Below, piece after piece: positions 6,742-13,479 of a DNA stretch of 13,479 nt. The stretch is from Lachnospiraceae bacterium (GTDB taxonomy: Bacteria; Bacillota; Clostridia; Lachnospirales; Lachnospiraceae): NCBI GenBank assembly GCA_900769115.1, contig CAAGFJ010000005.1, positions 1 to 13,479 on the forward strand, in the 5' to 3' direction. Under the pieces are notes generated by a model, which saw nothing but the letters and a program-made list of their open reading frames with translations, was not told where the DNA came from and searched no databases. Numbering within the stretch: position 1 is the stretch's first letter; each line of letters opens with the position of its first letter. Made by a program: the position numbers and the translations under genes.

Positions 6742-8133
6742 ATGGCAGAAAAGAATGTCGGTAAGATTACCCAGATCATTGGTGCCGTATTGGATATCAA
6801 GTTCAGCGAAGGCAAACTTCCTGAAATCAATGATGCCATTACGATCGCAACCAAGGATGGTGGGAAATTAACCGTAGAGGTTTCCCAGCACTTAGGAGAC
6901 GATACCGTGAAGTGTATTGCCATGGGACCAACCGATGGTCTGGTTCGTGGTATGGAAGCGGTAGCGACAGGTGCCCCGATTACCGTGCCGGTTGGCGAGA
7001 ATACACTGGGTCGTATGTTCAATGTGTTAGGTGAGCCAATTGATAATAAGCCGGCTCCGGAGTGCAAGGAACATTTTCCGATTCACCGGAAAGCACCGGA
7101 GTTCTCAGAGCAGGCAACGGATACAGAGATATTAGAGACAGGAATCAAGGTCGTTGACTTACTTTGCCCATACCAGAAGGGTGGTAAGATCGGTCTGTTT
7201 GGTGGTGCCGGAGTAGGTAAGACGGTATTGATCCAGGAGTTGATCCGTAATATTGCAACCGAGCATGGTGGATATTCCGTATTTACCGGTGTTGGAGAGC
7301 GTACCCGAGAGGGTAATGACTTATATAATGAGATGACAGAATCCGGCGTTATCAATAAGACGACCATGGTGTTTGGTCAGATGAACGAGCCGCCTGGAGC
7401 AAGAATGAGAGTTGGTCTTACCGGACTTACGATGGCAGAGTACTTCCGTGATCAGGGTGGTAAGGATGTGTTGTTATTCATTGATAACATTTTCCGTTTC
7501 ACACAGGCTGGTTCTGAGGTGTCTGCGTTACTTGGACGTGTACCTTCTGCGGTTGGTTATCAGCCAACATTGCAGACAGAGATGGGTGCATTACAGGAGA
7601 GAATTACATCTACAAAGAACGGTTCCATTACCTCCGTTCAGGCAGTCTATGTGCCTGCGGACGATTTGACAGACCCGGCACCTGCTACGACATTTGCGCA
7701 TTTGGATGCGACAACGGTACTTTCCCGTTCCATCGTAGAGTTAGGTATTTATCCTGCGGTAGATCCATTGGAGTCTACTTCGAGAATCTTAGACCCTAAG
7801 ATTGTCGGCGAGGAGCATTATGAGGTTGCCCGTGGTGTACAGGAGATCTTGCAGAAGTATAAGGAATTACAGGATATCATTGCAATTCTTGGTATGGACG
7901 AGTTGTCTGAGGAGGATAAGCTTGTTGTATCCCGTGCCAGAAAGGTACAGAGATTCCTGTCACAGCCATTCTTCGTAGCGGAGCAGTTTACCGGAACGAG
8001 CGGTAAGTATGTACCTGTATCTGAGACGATCCGTGGATTTAAGGAGATCATTGAAGGTAAGCATGATGACGTTCCGGAGGGTTACTTCCTGAATGCCGGA
8101 AGTATCGATGATGTACTTGCAAAGGTGAAATAA
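6742..8133 (+). CDS. atpD: F-type ATP synthase subunit beta
   Basis: This is the catalytic subunit of F1, which makes or hydrolyses ATP. It is full length at 463 residues. The P-loop GGAGVGKT is at 154-161, the catalytic glutamate is Glu186 in GVGERTREG, the Walker B aspartate is Asp248 in LLFIDNI, PAVDPLESTSR is at 338-348, and the DELSEED lever is intact at 386-392. The start follows AAGGAG (6729-6734) at 7 nt. It lies 24 bp after atpG and 16 bp before atpC. Confidence 0.98.
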   Translation: MAEKNVGKITQIIGAVLDIKFSEGKLPEINDAITIATKDGGKLTVEVSQHLGDDTVKCIAMGPTDGLVRGMEAVATGAPITVPVGENTLGRMFNVLGEPIDNKPAPECKEHFPIHRKAPEFSEQATDTEILETGIKVVDLLCPYQKGGKIGLFGGAGVGKTVLIQELIRNIATEHGGYSVFTGVGERTREGNDLYNEMTESGVINKTTMVFGQMNEPPGARMRVGLTGLTMAEYFRDQGGKDVLLFIDNIFRFTQAGSEVSALLGRVPSAVGYQPTLQTEMGALQERITSTKNGSITSVQAVYVPADDLTDPAPATTFAHLDATTVLSRSIVELGIYPAVDPLESTSRILDPKIVGEEHYEVARGVQEILQKYKELQDIIAILGMDELSEEDKLVVSRARKVQRFLSQPFFVAEQFTGTSGKYVPVSETIRGFKEIIEGKHDDVPEGYFLNAGSIDDVLAKVK

Positions 8134-8149
8134 GAGAGGGTGAATACGC

Positions 8150-8542
8150 ATGGCAGATACTATGAAATTGAAAATTGTGGCGCCGGAGCGTATCTTTTAC
8201 GAGGGCGATACCACATTTTTGGAATTCACCACAACAGAAGGTGATATGGGTATTTACCCGCAGCACATTCCTCTTACTGCGATCATTGCACCGGGGATTC
8301 TTCGTATCCATGAAGGAGATACCGTGAAAGAAGCAGCATTGATGTCGGGCTTCATCCAGATTCTGAAAGAGGAAGTTACCATTCTTGCAGAGAGTGTGGA
8401 ATGGCCGGATGAGATCGATGCGAACCGTGCAAAGGAAGCAGAGATTCGTGCAAAGCGGAGAATTGAAGAAGGAAGCGGAGATCTGAATCGTGCAGAGCTG
8501 GCATTAAAGCGTGCGCTTGTTCGATTAAGTCTTGCAAGATAA
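8150..8542 (+). CDS. atpC: F-type ATP synthase subunit epsilon
   Basis: This is the rotor-foot subunit that binds gamma and can inhibit ATP hydrolysis. The 130 residues comprise an N-terminal beta-sandwich (about 1-85, with the typical TTEGDMGIYPQHIPLTA at 27-43) and a C-terminal helical hairpin (about 88-130, with a run ALKRALVRLSLA). The start follows GAGAGGGTG (8134-8142). It is the last gene of the operon, with a terminator 16 bp after its stop codon. Confidence 0.96.
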   Translation: MADTMKLKIVAPERIFYEGDTTFLEFTTTEGDMGIYPQHIPLTAIIAPGILRIHEGDTVKEAALMSGFIQILKEEVTILAESVEWPDEIDANRAKEAEIRAKRRIEEGSGDLNRAELALKRALVRLSLAR

Positions 8543-8558
8543 TGTAATATATGGTAAG

Positions 8559-8590
8559 AAAAGGTTGCATAGTGATATGCAGCCTTTTTC
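8559..8590 (+). terminator. Intrinsic terminator of the atp operon
   Basis: The stem AAAAGGTTGCAT (8559-8570) pairs with ATGCAGCCTTTT (8577-8588), 12 pairs including one G-U, over the loop AGTGAT, and runs into TTTTTCTTTC. This is a strong rho-independent signal. Confidence 0.9.
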
Positions 8591-8619
8591 TTTCTGGGGG
8601 ATTTTTTCTTTCAGAACTG

Positions 8620-8628
8620 TGGTAAAAT
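8620..8628 (+). promoter_or_regulatory. Extended -10 promoter of the toxin-antitoxin remnant
   Basis: TGGTAAAAT is an extended -10 element about 39 bp before the remnant's start codon. The -35 region is only T-rich, without a good hexamer. It suggests that the broken gene behind it may still be transcribed. Confidence 0.4.
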
Positions 8629-8666
8629 AATAGTAGGGAAATATAGTAGAAGGGAGATTGGTATAT

Positions 8667-8756
8667 ATGCCTGAAATTGATGCAATTAAAGCTATTATAC
8701 AACCGATTGCTGTGGAATATGGATTATCAATCGGCATGGGATACCATTCAGATTGA
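8667..8756 (+). pseudogene. 5' fragment of an MntA-like nucleotidyltransferase antitoxin gene
   Basis: The frame opens MPEIDAIKAIIQPIAVEYG, which resembles the N-terminal helix of MntA-type minimal nucleotidyltransferases (pattern I..I...I.PIA..YG). In intact members this is followed at once by the strand and GSxARG nucleotide-binding motif. Here the similarity stops at about residue 19, the catalytic motif is absent, and the frame ends at residue 29. The ribosome binding site GAAGGGAG (8649-8656) is intact. The fragment abuts a 3' piece of a HepT-like gene, suggesting a deletion that removed most of both genes. The match is from memory of the family and is short, so it needs a profile search. 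Confidence 0.5.
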
Positions 8757-8781
8757 TTTGCCGGAATTAAAGAGTGAATAA
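8719..8781 (+). pseudogene. 3' fragment of a HepT-like (HEPN, DUF86) toxin gene
   Basis: In the frame that overlaps the end of the MntA-like fragment, the sequence reads DYQSAWDTIQIDLPELKSE and then stops. That closely resembles the C-terminal end of HepT/DUF86 HEPN ribonucleases (pattern DY..vWdti..DLPELK). The HEPN catalytic RxxxxxH motif, which lies upstream in intact proteins, is missing. MntA-HepT pairs are normally encoded in this order, so the junction near 8719-8725 is read as a deletion scar. It is out of frame with the mntA-like start, so no fusion protein carrying this tail is expected. Confidence 0.5.
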
Positions 8782-8834
8782 TAGTGAAGGAACCATAAGA
8801 TAGTTTCAACATAGGAAATGCAATTGTGATGATA

Positions 8835-8885
8835 AGAGGTAGATGATAGCTGGAGGGTCAGATTAATGTCTGCCTCTCTTTTTAT
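8835..8885 (+). terminator. Terminator behind the toxin-antitoxin remnant, with two competing stems
   Basis: The 3' arm, TCTGCCTCTC (8869-8878), followed by TTTTTATAT, can pair either with GAGGGTCAGA (8853-8862; nine pairs including one G-U, one mismatch) or with AGAGGTAGA (8835-8843; nine pairs, one G-U, 25-nt loop). Either form ends in a T-run and separates the remnant from the regulator gene. Confidence 0.6.
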
Positions 8886-8896
8886 ATATAAAATAT

Positions 8897-8942
8897 TTGT
8901 AAGAAAATCTTCATAATTATTGTAAGAAAAATCTGTTAAAAT
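8897..8942 (+). promoter_or_regulatory. Response-regulator promoter with direct-repeat operator candidate
   Basis: TTGTAAGAAAATCT (8897-8910) is repeated as TTGTAAGAAAAATCT (8920-8934), 23 bp apart or about two helical turns. An extended -10, TGTTAAAAT (8934-8942), follows, and no good -35 hexamer is present. Such tandem boxes in place of a -35 box are the usual layout for activation by OmpR-family regulators, so autoregulation is inferred. A third partial copy, TAAGAAAAAT, lies at 8950-8959, downstream of the -10. Confidence 0.55.
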
Positions 8943-8985
8943 GTATCTATAAGAAAAATGTGCAATCAACGCAAGGGGAGAAGAC

Positions 8986-9678
8986 ATGAAAATATTAGTA
9001 TGTGATGATGACAGAGAGATCGTAGAAGCAATTACTATATATTTGGAGAAGGAAGGCTACTTAGTTGTAGCGGCATACAATGGCAAGGAAGCACTCAAAG
9101 CCTTACAGAACCAACAGGTACAGCTTATCATTTTGGATATTATGATGCCGGAGATGGATGGGATACAGGCATTGTTGAAGCTTCGGGAATACAGCTCGAT
9201 CCCGGTTATTCTGTTATCGGCAAAGTCAGAGGATGCGGACAAGATCATGGGATTAAATGTAGGAGCGGACGATTACATAACGAAGCCTTTTAATCCGTTA
9301 GAATTGTTAGCAAGGGTAAAGTCCCAGCTTCGCCGGTATACACAGCTTGGAGGTATGGCAGAGAGCGGAGGAAGTCTGCTGATCAATGGTGGAATTACAA
9401 TGGATACCGAGCAGCAGTTAGTGACCGTGGAAGGGGAAGTAAAGAAGCTGACGCCGACGGAATTCCGGATACTTAAGCTGTTTATGGAGAATGTCGGAAT
9501 GGTATTCTCATCGGCACAGATCTATGAACGGATCTGGGACGAGGATGCATATGCAACGGACAATATCGTGTCGGTGCATATCCGGAGAATCCGTGAGAAG
9601 ATAGAGATTGATCCGAAGAATCCGGATTACATTAAGGTGATCTGGGGTGTGGGATACCGGATGATTGCAAAGAGTTGA
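8986..9678 (+). CDS. OmpR/VanR-family response regulator
   Basis: This is a cytoplasmic DNA-binding regulator of 230 residues. The receiver domain (about 1-115) has the acidic cluster Asp7-Asp9, the phosphorylation site Asp51 in ILDIMMPEMDG, Ser78 and Lys100 in ITKPF. The C-terminal winged helix (about 130-228) has LTPTEFRILKLFMEN, NIVSVHIRRIREKI and the closing WGVGYRM. The start follows AAGGGGAG at close spacing. The next gene is its kinase, 14 bp downstream, so the two form a two-component system. VanR/BceR/PhoB-like names would all be guesses; no resistance, transport or phosphate gene is next to it. Confidence 0.93.
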   Translation: MKILVCDDDREIVEAITIYLEKEGYLVVAAYNGKEALKALQNQQVQLIILDIMMPEMDGIQALLKLREYSSIPVILLSAKSEDADKIMGLNVGADDYITKPFNPLELLARVKSQLRRYTQLGGMAESGGSLLINGGITMDTEQQLVTVEGEVKKLTPTEFRILKLFMENVGMVFSSAQIYERIWDEDAYATDNIVSVHIRRIREKIEIDPKNPDYIKVIWGVGYRMIAKS

Positions 9679-9692
9679 CAGGAGGGTGATGG

Positions 9693-12440
9693 ATGAAGAA
9701 TCAAAAGAACTGGGTAGAAGAATGGTATCTTGACCGGTCGGGCAAGATCGTAGGAGCCATCATTTGTCTGCTGACCTTTGCGGTCGGGATGGCGGCGTTT
9801 GGAGTGCTGGCATATCTGGTGGCGCAATTTGGAACAGAGTTGTTGTGGAATCCGGATCAGGGATATTATGGAACAACTTACTATGAGAATGCGTTGAAAT
9901 GCGATGTCACAGAGATTTTGGAAAATGCGCTTGAAGGTTATTGGAATGCATCAGAAGGCAAGTTCTCTGTTGTAGAGGTGGGAGATGCAGCATTAATACA
10001 TGAATACGATATGGATCTGGTGCAAAGTGCATATGAAAGAGAGGAGATACCATCAGATCTTGCGGCGCTTAACATCTATGAGAAATATCATGGCGGGGAA
10101 CCCCGGGCGGGCAGCAGTATGTTTTGCTATTATAGTAAGGCATATGCGCTATTGACAAGTCTTAAGAATAAGAATGCATATGTGTATATGACCAACGATG
10201 CTATTATAGATATGATGGAACGACGGGGATATCGCAATTCCGGTTATTGTATTTCAAGCCGGTTTTCAGAGGATGCGATTTTCCTGTTTACTGGTGTTAC
10301 GAAGCTTGGGGGAGAGAATAGCAAGTCAGATGATAACTATGAAACTTCCACAGAGGAATATTATAATTATTCTATGATTGCGCAAAAGAGTGGAAAAACA
10401 GATAATTCAGATACTGTATATGCAACGAATCGTTATCCGAACTTAGATAAGGTGGGATATCTGGTGTATGAACCATCCACTCAGATGTTTTATACACCAT
10501 GGAATGATTTCTTTCAAGGGGAACCGTACTATGTCTATCGTGTGGAGGATATTCTAAATGCGATTGCAGAAAATGGTGTTACAGTAGGCAATACGGATAG
10601 TATTCTGTTTCCAATGCTATGGGCGAAGACTTGTACTATTTCGGATGCATTTGCCTATTCGGCTAAAGAACAGATGGCAATAGAACAGGCGAAGCAGAGT
10701 CCGCTTATGGAACAGGATCGTCTTTCGTATTATATTAAAAGTGGCAATAAGACATGTTCGAACGTGGATAATGTCAAGCAGATAGAGCAATTACGAGAAC
10801 ATTACCAGCTCGTAGATGGGGTGTCGCAGGAGACAGGTTGTTCCTTCCATATTGCGAAGTTGTTGCAAGATAGTGATGTAGCAAAATTGGTGGAACAGTT
10901 TCCTAGAAATACGGAAATCTTGATAGGACTAAATGTGGATGACATATCCGTTAGAAGCGGCAGTGCAGCTATCAGAGGGAAAGTACTTTATACTTTCTAT
11001 GGACAATATGGAGGGGCGCTTGGCGTTGGTATGGCAATATGTCTGATTCTGGTTCTGGTGCAGGGAGTTTATCTGGTACATGCAGCGGGAAGAAAGCTAG
11101 AGGATGAAGAAGGCTTGTATCTGCACCGGACGGATCATATACCGACGGAAGTTTGGTTTGTAATGTATGCAGCAGGAGCCTTTTGCACTATCCTGATCGC
11201 TGACGGAGTAATGGATTATATCTGTGCAAGGGAATCCATCGAGATGGCAGAGATTGCCGGGCTGTCTGCGGGTGGCTGGCTGCCGTTAGGTCTTATATTA
11301 CTATTGTTTGTGATGAGCTTAAGCCGCCGGATCAAAGATAAGAATCTGTGGAAAGAATCCATACTAAGATCCGTAGTGCAGGGAACTGACAGCAAGAAAC
11401 GGATGTTAGGAGGAGTGGAGAGACTTACGATCGCAATGATCTGTTATGTGTTGTGTAACATTTTCATTCTGTTGCTTTACGGATGGTATGATGGGGAATA
11501 TTCAATCATACCAGAGATATTGATCTTGTGTTTTCTGATTGTGCAGGTGATAGCGGCAATTGGAATGGGAGCGATTGTGAACGATGCCAGACGGCTATTA
11601 AAGGGAATGGACCGGGTTAAACACGGAGAGCTTCAGAAAGTATCTAATATAAAGGAGCGGACTTTGTTATTCCGCGAATTGGCAGATGGTGTCAGTCATA
11701 TCAGTGATGGATTGCAGACGGCAATTGAGAATTCGCTAAAAGATGAGCGGATGAAGACGGAACTGATCACGAATGTGTCGCATGATCTTAAGACACCACT
11801 TACTTCAATCATCAATTATATTAATTTACTGAAGACGCAGCAGATGCCGACGAAGGAAGCGGAACATTATGTGGAAGTGCTGGATGGCAAAGCACAACGG
11901 CTTAAGCATCTGACGGAAGATTTAGTGGAGGCGGCGAAGGCAACTTCCGGCAATATTGAATTAGAGATGATGCCACTTGCTTTTGATGAGCTGATGAAAC
12001 AGAGTATTGGGGAGTTTGAGGACAAGTATGCCATGCGGAAGTTGAATCTTGTGGCAGCCTATCCGGAGAAGCCGGTTATAATCTTGGCAGATGGAAGACG
12101 GATGTTCCGAGTGATAGAGAATGTATTACAAAATGCATATAAATATTCCTTAGAAGGCACCCGTGTCTATGCAGATCTTACCTGTAAGAATCATATGGCA
12201 GCATTTACGCTTAAGAATGTATCAGCGGCAGAGCTTAATATCAGTACGGAAGAACTGATGGAACGATTCACCAGAGGGGATTCGGCCAGAAGTACGGAGG
12301 GAAGTGGGTTAGGTCTTTCCATTGCAAGAGACTTGACTAAGCTGCAAGGTGGACAGTTTGAGATTTATCTGGATGGAGATTTGTTTAAGGTGATTATTAC
12401 ATTTCCGGAATATATAGAAAATGTGGAAAAAGACACATAA
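9693..12440 (+). CDS. Large membrane sensor histidine kinase
   Basis: This 915-residue kinase is the partner of the upstream regulator. Predicted topology is a cytoplasmic N-terminus, TM1 (about 18-45), an extracytoplasmic domain of about 390 residues (46-438) with no motif I recognise, then five more TMs (about 441-464, 486-510, 528-545, 577-597, 606-629), a short HAMP-like linker (630-655), the HisKA domain with His697 in NVSHDLKTPLTS, and an ATPase domain. The N box has Asn814 (VLQNAYKYS), the F box is ERFTRGD (857-863) and the G2 box is GSGLGLS (870-876). The usual DxGxG G1 box is replaced by LKNVSAAELNIS (840-851), as in many Firmicute kinases of this type, so activity is still likely. 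The start follows AGGAGGG at about 6 nt. Its ligand is unknown. Confidence 0.9.
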   Translation: MKNQKNWVEEWYLDRSGKIVGAIICLLTFAVGMAAFGVLAYLVAQFGTELLWNPDQGYYGTTYYENALKCDVTEILENALEGYWNASEGKFSVVEVGDAALIHEYDMDLVQSAYEREEIPSDLAALNIYEKYHGGEPRAGSSMFCYYSKAYALLTSLKNKNAYVYMTNDAIIDMMERRGYRNSGYCISSRFSEDAIFLFTGVTKLGGENSKSDDNYETSTEEYYNYSMIAQKSGKTDNSDTVYATNRYPNLDKVGYLVYEPSTQMFYTPWNDFFQGEPYYVYRVEDILNAIAENGVTVGNTDSILFPMLWAKTCTISDAFAYSAKEQMAIEQAKQSPLMEQDRLSYYIKSGNKTCSNVDNVKQIEQLREHYQLVDGVSQETGCSFHIAKLLQDSDVAKLVEQFPRNTEILIGLNVDDISVRSGSAAIRGKVLYTFYGQYGGALGVGMAICLILVLVQGVYLVHAAGRKLEDEEGLYLHRTDHIPTEVWFVMYAAGAFCTILIADGVMDYICARESIEMAEIAGLSAGGWLPLGLILLLFVMSLSRRIKDKNLWKESILRSVVQGTDSKKRMLGGVERLTIAMICYVLCNIFILLLYGWYDGEYSIIPEILILCFLIVQVIAAIGMGAIVNDARRLLKGMDRVKHGELQKVSNIKERTLLFRELADGVSHISDGLQTAIENSLKDERMKTELITNVSHDLKTPLTSIINYINLLKTQQMPTKEAEHYVEVLDGKAQRLKHLTEDLVEAAKATSGNIELEMMPLAFDELMKQSIGEFEDKYAMRKLNLVAAYPEKPVIILADGRRMFRVIENVLQNAYKYSLEGTRVYADLTCKNHMAAFTLKNVSAAELNISTEELMERFTRGDSARSTEGSGLGLSIARDLTKLQGGQFEIYLDGDLFKVIITFPEYIENVEKDT

Positions 12441-12457
12441 AACACACATCGGGTGAA

Positions 12458-12463
12458 TATAAT
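12458..12463 (+). promoter_or_regulatory. Possible -10 element before the amidase gene
   Basis: A perfect TATAAT lies 44 bp before the amidase start codon, but no convincing -35 hexamer is present at 16-18 bp. The gene may also be read from the kinase promoter, since no terminator is visible in the 67-bp gap. Confidence 0.3.
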
Positions 12464-12507
12464 GATATGTAGTAAGTTACGATAAGACAAAGATAGGAGG
12501 CTTGTAT

Positions 12508-13320
12508 ATGAAGGTTGGATTGACGCAGATGGATATCGTGTGGGAAAACAAGGACAAGAACATGATAACGGTTACCAGACTGATGGAACAGGCAAAACAG
12601 CAGGGGGTGGAGCTTATCGTATTTCCGGAGATGACGCTTACCGGATTTACCATGAATACAGCATTTGCGGGTGAGGAGATGTTGTTTTCAGAGACATTGC
12701 AGTTTTTCAAAGATTGCTCCCGTAAGTACGATATGGCAGTTGCATTTGGATTCGTAGAAGATTTTGGTGAGGAATATTATAATAAGCTCATGATCATATC
12801 CAAGGGAAGGATTCTATATGATTATGATAAGATCCACCCGTTTAATTACGGAGAAGAAGGGCGGCATTATATTGGTGGTCATGAAGTGAAGACAACCAAT
12901 CTGGGTGATGTGTGTCTGTCCGGCTTTGTATGTTATGATCTGCGGTTTCCGGAGATATTCCAGGCAGTAGCCGATCAGACGGATCTGATCTTAGTAATTG
13001 CAAATTGGCCGAAAGAGCGCATTCTTCATTGGGAGACATTGTTGCGCGCCCGGGCAATTGAGAATCAGTGTTATGTGGTTGGAGTTAATCGGGTTGGTTG
13101 TGGTAATGGACTGGACTATATAGCAAGCTCAATGGCATTTGATCCGCTTGGGGAATGTCTTACGGAACCGCACAGTACGTCCGGGCTTATGACGATTCAG
13201 ATTGATCCTGATGTGGTACACGAGGTTCGGCGTCAGTATCCGTTCCGGGAGGATCGGAAGCCGGATCTGTATGAAACCTTCTATACGTCCCAGAGCGAAA
13301 CAAACCCTTGCACAGCGTAA
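12508..13320 (+). CDS. Nitrilase-superfamily amidohydrolase, omega-amidase (YafV/NIT2) type
   Basis: This cytoplasmic C-N hydrolase has 270 residues. The catalytic triad is Glu41 (VFPEMTLTGF), Lys108 (YDKIHPF) and Cys142 (FVCYDLRFPE). CYDLRFPE, ANWPKERILHWETLLRARA (165-183) and the VVGVNRVG stretch after it are characteristic of omega-amidases, which hydrolyse 2-oxoglutaramate or 2-oxosuccinamate to the oxo-acid and ammonia. The substrate is inferred from family resemblance only. The ATG at 12508 is chosen because AGGAGG (12495-12500) is 7 nt upstream; the in-frame TTG at 12502 is too close. After the usual RKPDLY ending (250-255) there is a 15-residue tail, and its last codons and stop overlap the conserved tail of repeat copy 2. 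Confidence 0.9.
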   Translation: MKVGLTQMDIVWENKDKNMITVTRLMEQAKQQGVELIVFPEMTLTGFTMNTAFAGEEMLFSETLQFFKDCSRKYDMAVAFGFVEDFGEEYYNKLMIISKGRILYDYDKIHPFNYGEEGRHYIGGHEVKTTNLGDVCLSGFVCYDLRFPEIFQAVADQTDLILVIANWPKERILHWETLLRARAIENQCYVVGVNRVGCGNGLDYIASSMAFDPLGECLTEPHSTSGLMTIQIDPDVVHEVRRQYPFREDRKPDLYETFYTSQSETNPCTA

Positions 13321-13439
13321 GTAAGGACGGACGCGCATGTTTTAGGTTGTGAACCCGGCTTTTGGGTGGTGTCATGTTGCCGCAGGCACATTCGCATTAC
13401 GACTCGCACGCCGCAGACACTAATACTCCTTATAATAAG
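13312..13439 (-). repeat. Structured repeat element, copy 2 (inverted)
   Basis: Read on the minus strand, this matches copy 1 in order: TTAGT, CTGC, the CGTGCGAGTC core (13410-13401), GTGCCTGC, CATGAC, GCCGG, CATGCGC (13339-13333), and the tail CTTACGCTGT (13321-13312). A short stem, CTTA/TAAG with a three-base loop (13429-13439), sits 5 nt from TTAGT, the same place as the GCGAT/ATCGC triloop stem of copy 1 but with different sequence. GCGAATGT and ACATGCGC (minus strand) can pair with one mismatch. It overlaps the stop codon of the amidase gene. Its outer boundary cannot be fixed because similarity fades before the window ends. Confidence 0.7.
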
Positions 13440-13479
13440 CGAACTCACGTAAAAGAAGATATGGATTCTTGAATGTATA

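Noticed and set aside
6534..7067. 177-codon minus-strand frame across atpG and atpD
   Set aside because: It crosses two certain genes antisense, resembles no protein family, and arises from their codon pattern.
9693..12440. Catalytically dead pseudokinase because the G1 box is missing
   Set aside because: The H, N, F and G2 boxes are intact, and the same G1 replacement (KN.S) is common in Firmicute kinases believed to be active.
13129..13375. Minus-strand frames at the end of the amidase gene
   Set aside because: They overlap the amidase coding region or the repeat, and no start signal supports them.
1..13479. Composite transposon bounded by the inverted repeats
   Set aside because: No transposase, integrase or target duplications are present, and the enclosed genes are core housekeeping genes; the repeats are also too diverged to be the ends of an active element.

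Overview
The window looks like chromosomal DNA from an anaerobic, low-to-mid GC Firmicute, most likely a member of the Lachnospiraceae (Roseburia/Agathobacter/Coprococcus-like). I infer this from the protein sequences, the AGGAGG-type ribosome binding sites, the two-subunit iron-sulfur serine dehydratase, the complete F-type ATP synthase operon and a VanR/VanS-like two-component pair. Every recognisable gene lies on the + strand. No species is assigned, because no database search was possible.

Layout. Positions 1-195 hold a structured repeat (copy 1) leading into sdaAA (196-1050), the alpha subunit of L-serine dehydratase; its beta-subunit gene would be expected just upstream of the window. 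A 289-bp gap holds a weak terminator and a good sigma-A-type promoter (1179-1207). The atp operon follows in the order I-B-E-F-H-A-G-D-C (1340-8542) and ends at a strong intrinsic terminator (8559-8590). The c subunit carries the full residue set of sodium-binding rings (Gln32, Val63, Glu65, Thr66), so the enzyme is predicted to be Na+-coupled. A 23-pair hairpin lies between atpI and atpB. Tiny uncharacterised reading frames fill the atpB-atpE and atpA-atpG gaps.

Positions 8543-8985 are non-coding, but they contain what looks like the scar of a deleted MntA/HepT (nucleotidyltransferase/HEPN) toxin-antitoxin pair. The first ~19 codons of an mntA-like gene, with promoter and ribosome binding site, run directly into the last ~20 codons of a hepT-like gene, followed by a terminator. 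Next come an OmpR-family response regulator (8986-9678), preceded by direct repeats that could be its own binding sites, and a 915-residue sensor kinase with a large extracytoplasmic domain (9693-12440). A nitrilase-superfamily amidase of the omega-amidase type follows (12508-13320).

The least expected feature is at the edges. Positions ~19-165 and, in inverted orientation, ~13312-13439 are diverged copies of one element. It has a conserved core (53 of 70 ungapped positions by eye), a shared CATGCGC box, a shared CTTACGCTGT tail, and a triloop hairpin whose place is kept while its sequence changes. This suggests a dispersed structured repeat or non-coding RNA family. Copy 2 overlaps the stop codon of the amidase gene.

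Functionally, serine dehydratase yields pyruvate and ammonia, the ATP synthase interconverts ATP and ion-motive force, and the amidase probably handles 2-oxo-acid amides in nitrogen metabolism. The two-component system has no obvious target gene next to it.
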